Positions 15,259 to 15,440 of a DNA stretch of 15,440 nt are shown one piece after another; position 1 is the first letter of the stretch; each line of letters begins with the position of its first letter. A model generated the notes under the pieces. That model had not been told where the DNA came from, ran no database searches, and saw nothing but the letters and a program-made list of their open reading frames with translations. The DNA is from Burkholderiales bacterium (GTDB taxonomy: Bacteria; Pseudomonadota; Gammaproteobacteria; Burkholderiales; Burkholderiaceae_C): positions 1-15,440 of the forward strand of contig CANFNE010000024.1 in assembly GCA_947448105.1 (NCBI GenBank), given 5' to 3'. Both the position numbers and the translations under genes were made by a program.

Positions 15259-15440
15259 TCAGACAGCAGCCGCACCCGCAACGATCTCGGAGAGTTCCTT
15301 CGTGATCGCTGCTTGACGCGTCTTGTTGTAAATCAGTTTGAGTTCGTTGATAACGTTCCCAGCGTTGTCGGTCGCGGACTTCATCGCCACCATGCGTGCC
15401 GATTGCTCGGACGCCATGCTTTCAGCCACCGCTTGGTAGA
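15259..15440 (-). CDS. atpG: ATP synthase F1 gamma subunit (C-terminal 60 residues, cut by window edge)
   Basis: Translation of the - strand from the right edge gives YQAVAESMASEQSARMVAMK, then SATDNAGNVINELKLIYNKT and RQAAITKELSEIVAGAAAV before a TGA at 15259-15261. This is the conserved C-terminal helix of the gamma subunit, the rotor shaft that sits inside the alpha/beta ring. The ASEQSARMVAMKSATDNA core is diagnostic of the family. The start and most of the gene lie beyond the window. Position before atpD and atpC matches the usual atp gene order (…A-G-D-C). Confidence 0.96.
   Translation of the reverse strand, partial: YQAVAESMASEQSARMVAMKSATDNAGNVINELKLIYNKTRQAAITKELSEIVAGAAAV

Overview
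The window looks like chromosomal DNA of a betaproteobacterium of the order Burkholderiales, most likely family Comamonadaceae (Rhodoferax/Polaromonas/Acidovorax-like). The basis is the GC-rich codon use, the style of the AtpD/AtpC proteins, the two-domain LivGFHMK importer with an aromatic-type binding protein, and the c5-type membrane-anchored cytochrome. This placement is by recognition, not by a search. No insertion sequence, integrase, CRISPR array or phage gene was found, and no stretch over 300 bases lacks a gene.

Left part (1-3044, + strand): the C-terminal half of a PBP4-type D-Ala-D-Ala carboxypeptidase is joined by a TAATG overlap to a SemiSWEET-type small sugar transporter. After a 124-base gap with a perfect 14-bp palindrome come a GDSL/SGNH esterase lipoprotein and an OmpW-family porin, probably co-transcribed. 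Two small hairpins separate OmpW from a convergent YecA-like (UPF0149) protein with a C-terminal SEC-C zinc motif (3070-3882, - strand).

Middle part (4158-10805): a FadL/TodX-type outer-membrane channel and a hydrolase of the PhlG/phloretin hydrolase family lie 12 bases apart on the + strand, behind an AT-rich nested inverted repeat that resembles an operator. They converge, with a 4-base stop overlap, on a five-gene ABC importer operon on the - strand (livG-livF-binding protein-livH-livM). Its binding protein resembles those that bind aromatic acids. A plausible but untested reading is uptake through FadL across the outer membrane, hydrolysis of an acyl-phenol by the PhlG-like enzyme, and import of an aromatic acid by the ABC system. 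LivF has Arg in place of the Walker A Lys.

Right part (10970-15440): tRNA-Arg(CCG) (- strand) is divergent from a membrane-anchored c5-type cytochrome c (+ strand). The cytochrome gene ends in a strong bidirectional terminator shared with a hypothetical gene that lies behind a YheT-like alpha/beta hydrolase (both - strand). The end of the F1Fo ATP synthase operon follows: atpG (3' end), atpD, atpC and an intrinsic terminator, with an unusual dyad between atpD and atpC.

Most of the window is ordinary core genome. The points most worth checking are the FadL/PhlG-like pair with its upstream dyad, the LivF P-loop substitution, and the atpD-atpC dyad.
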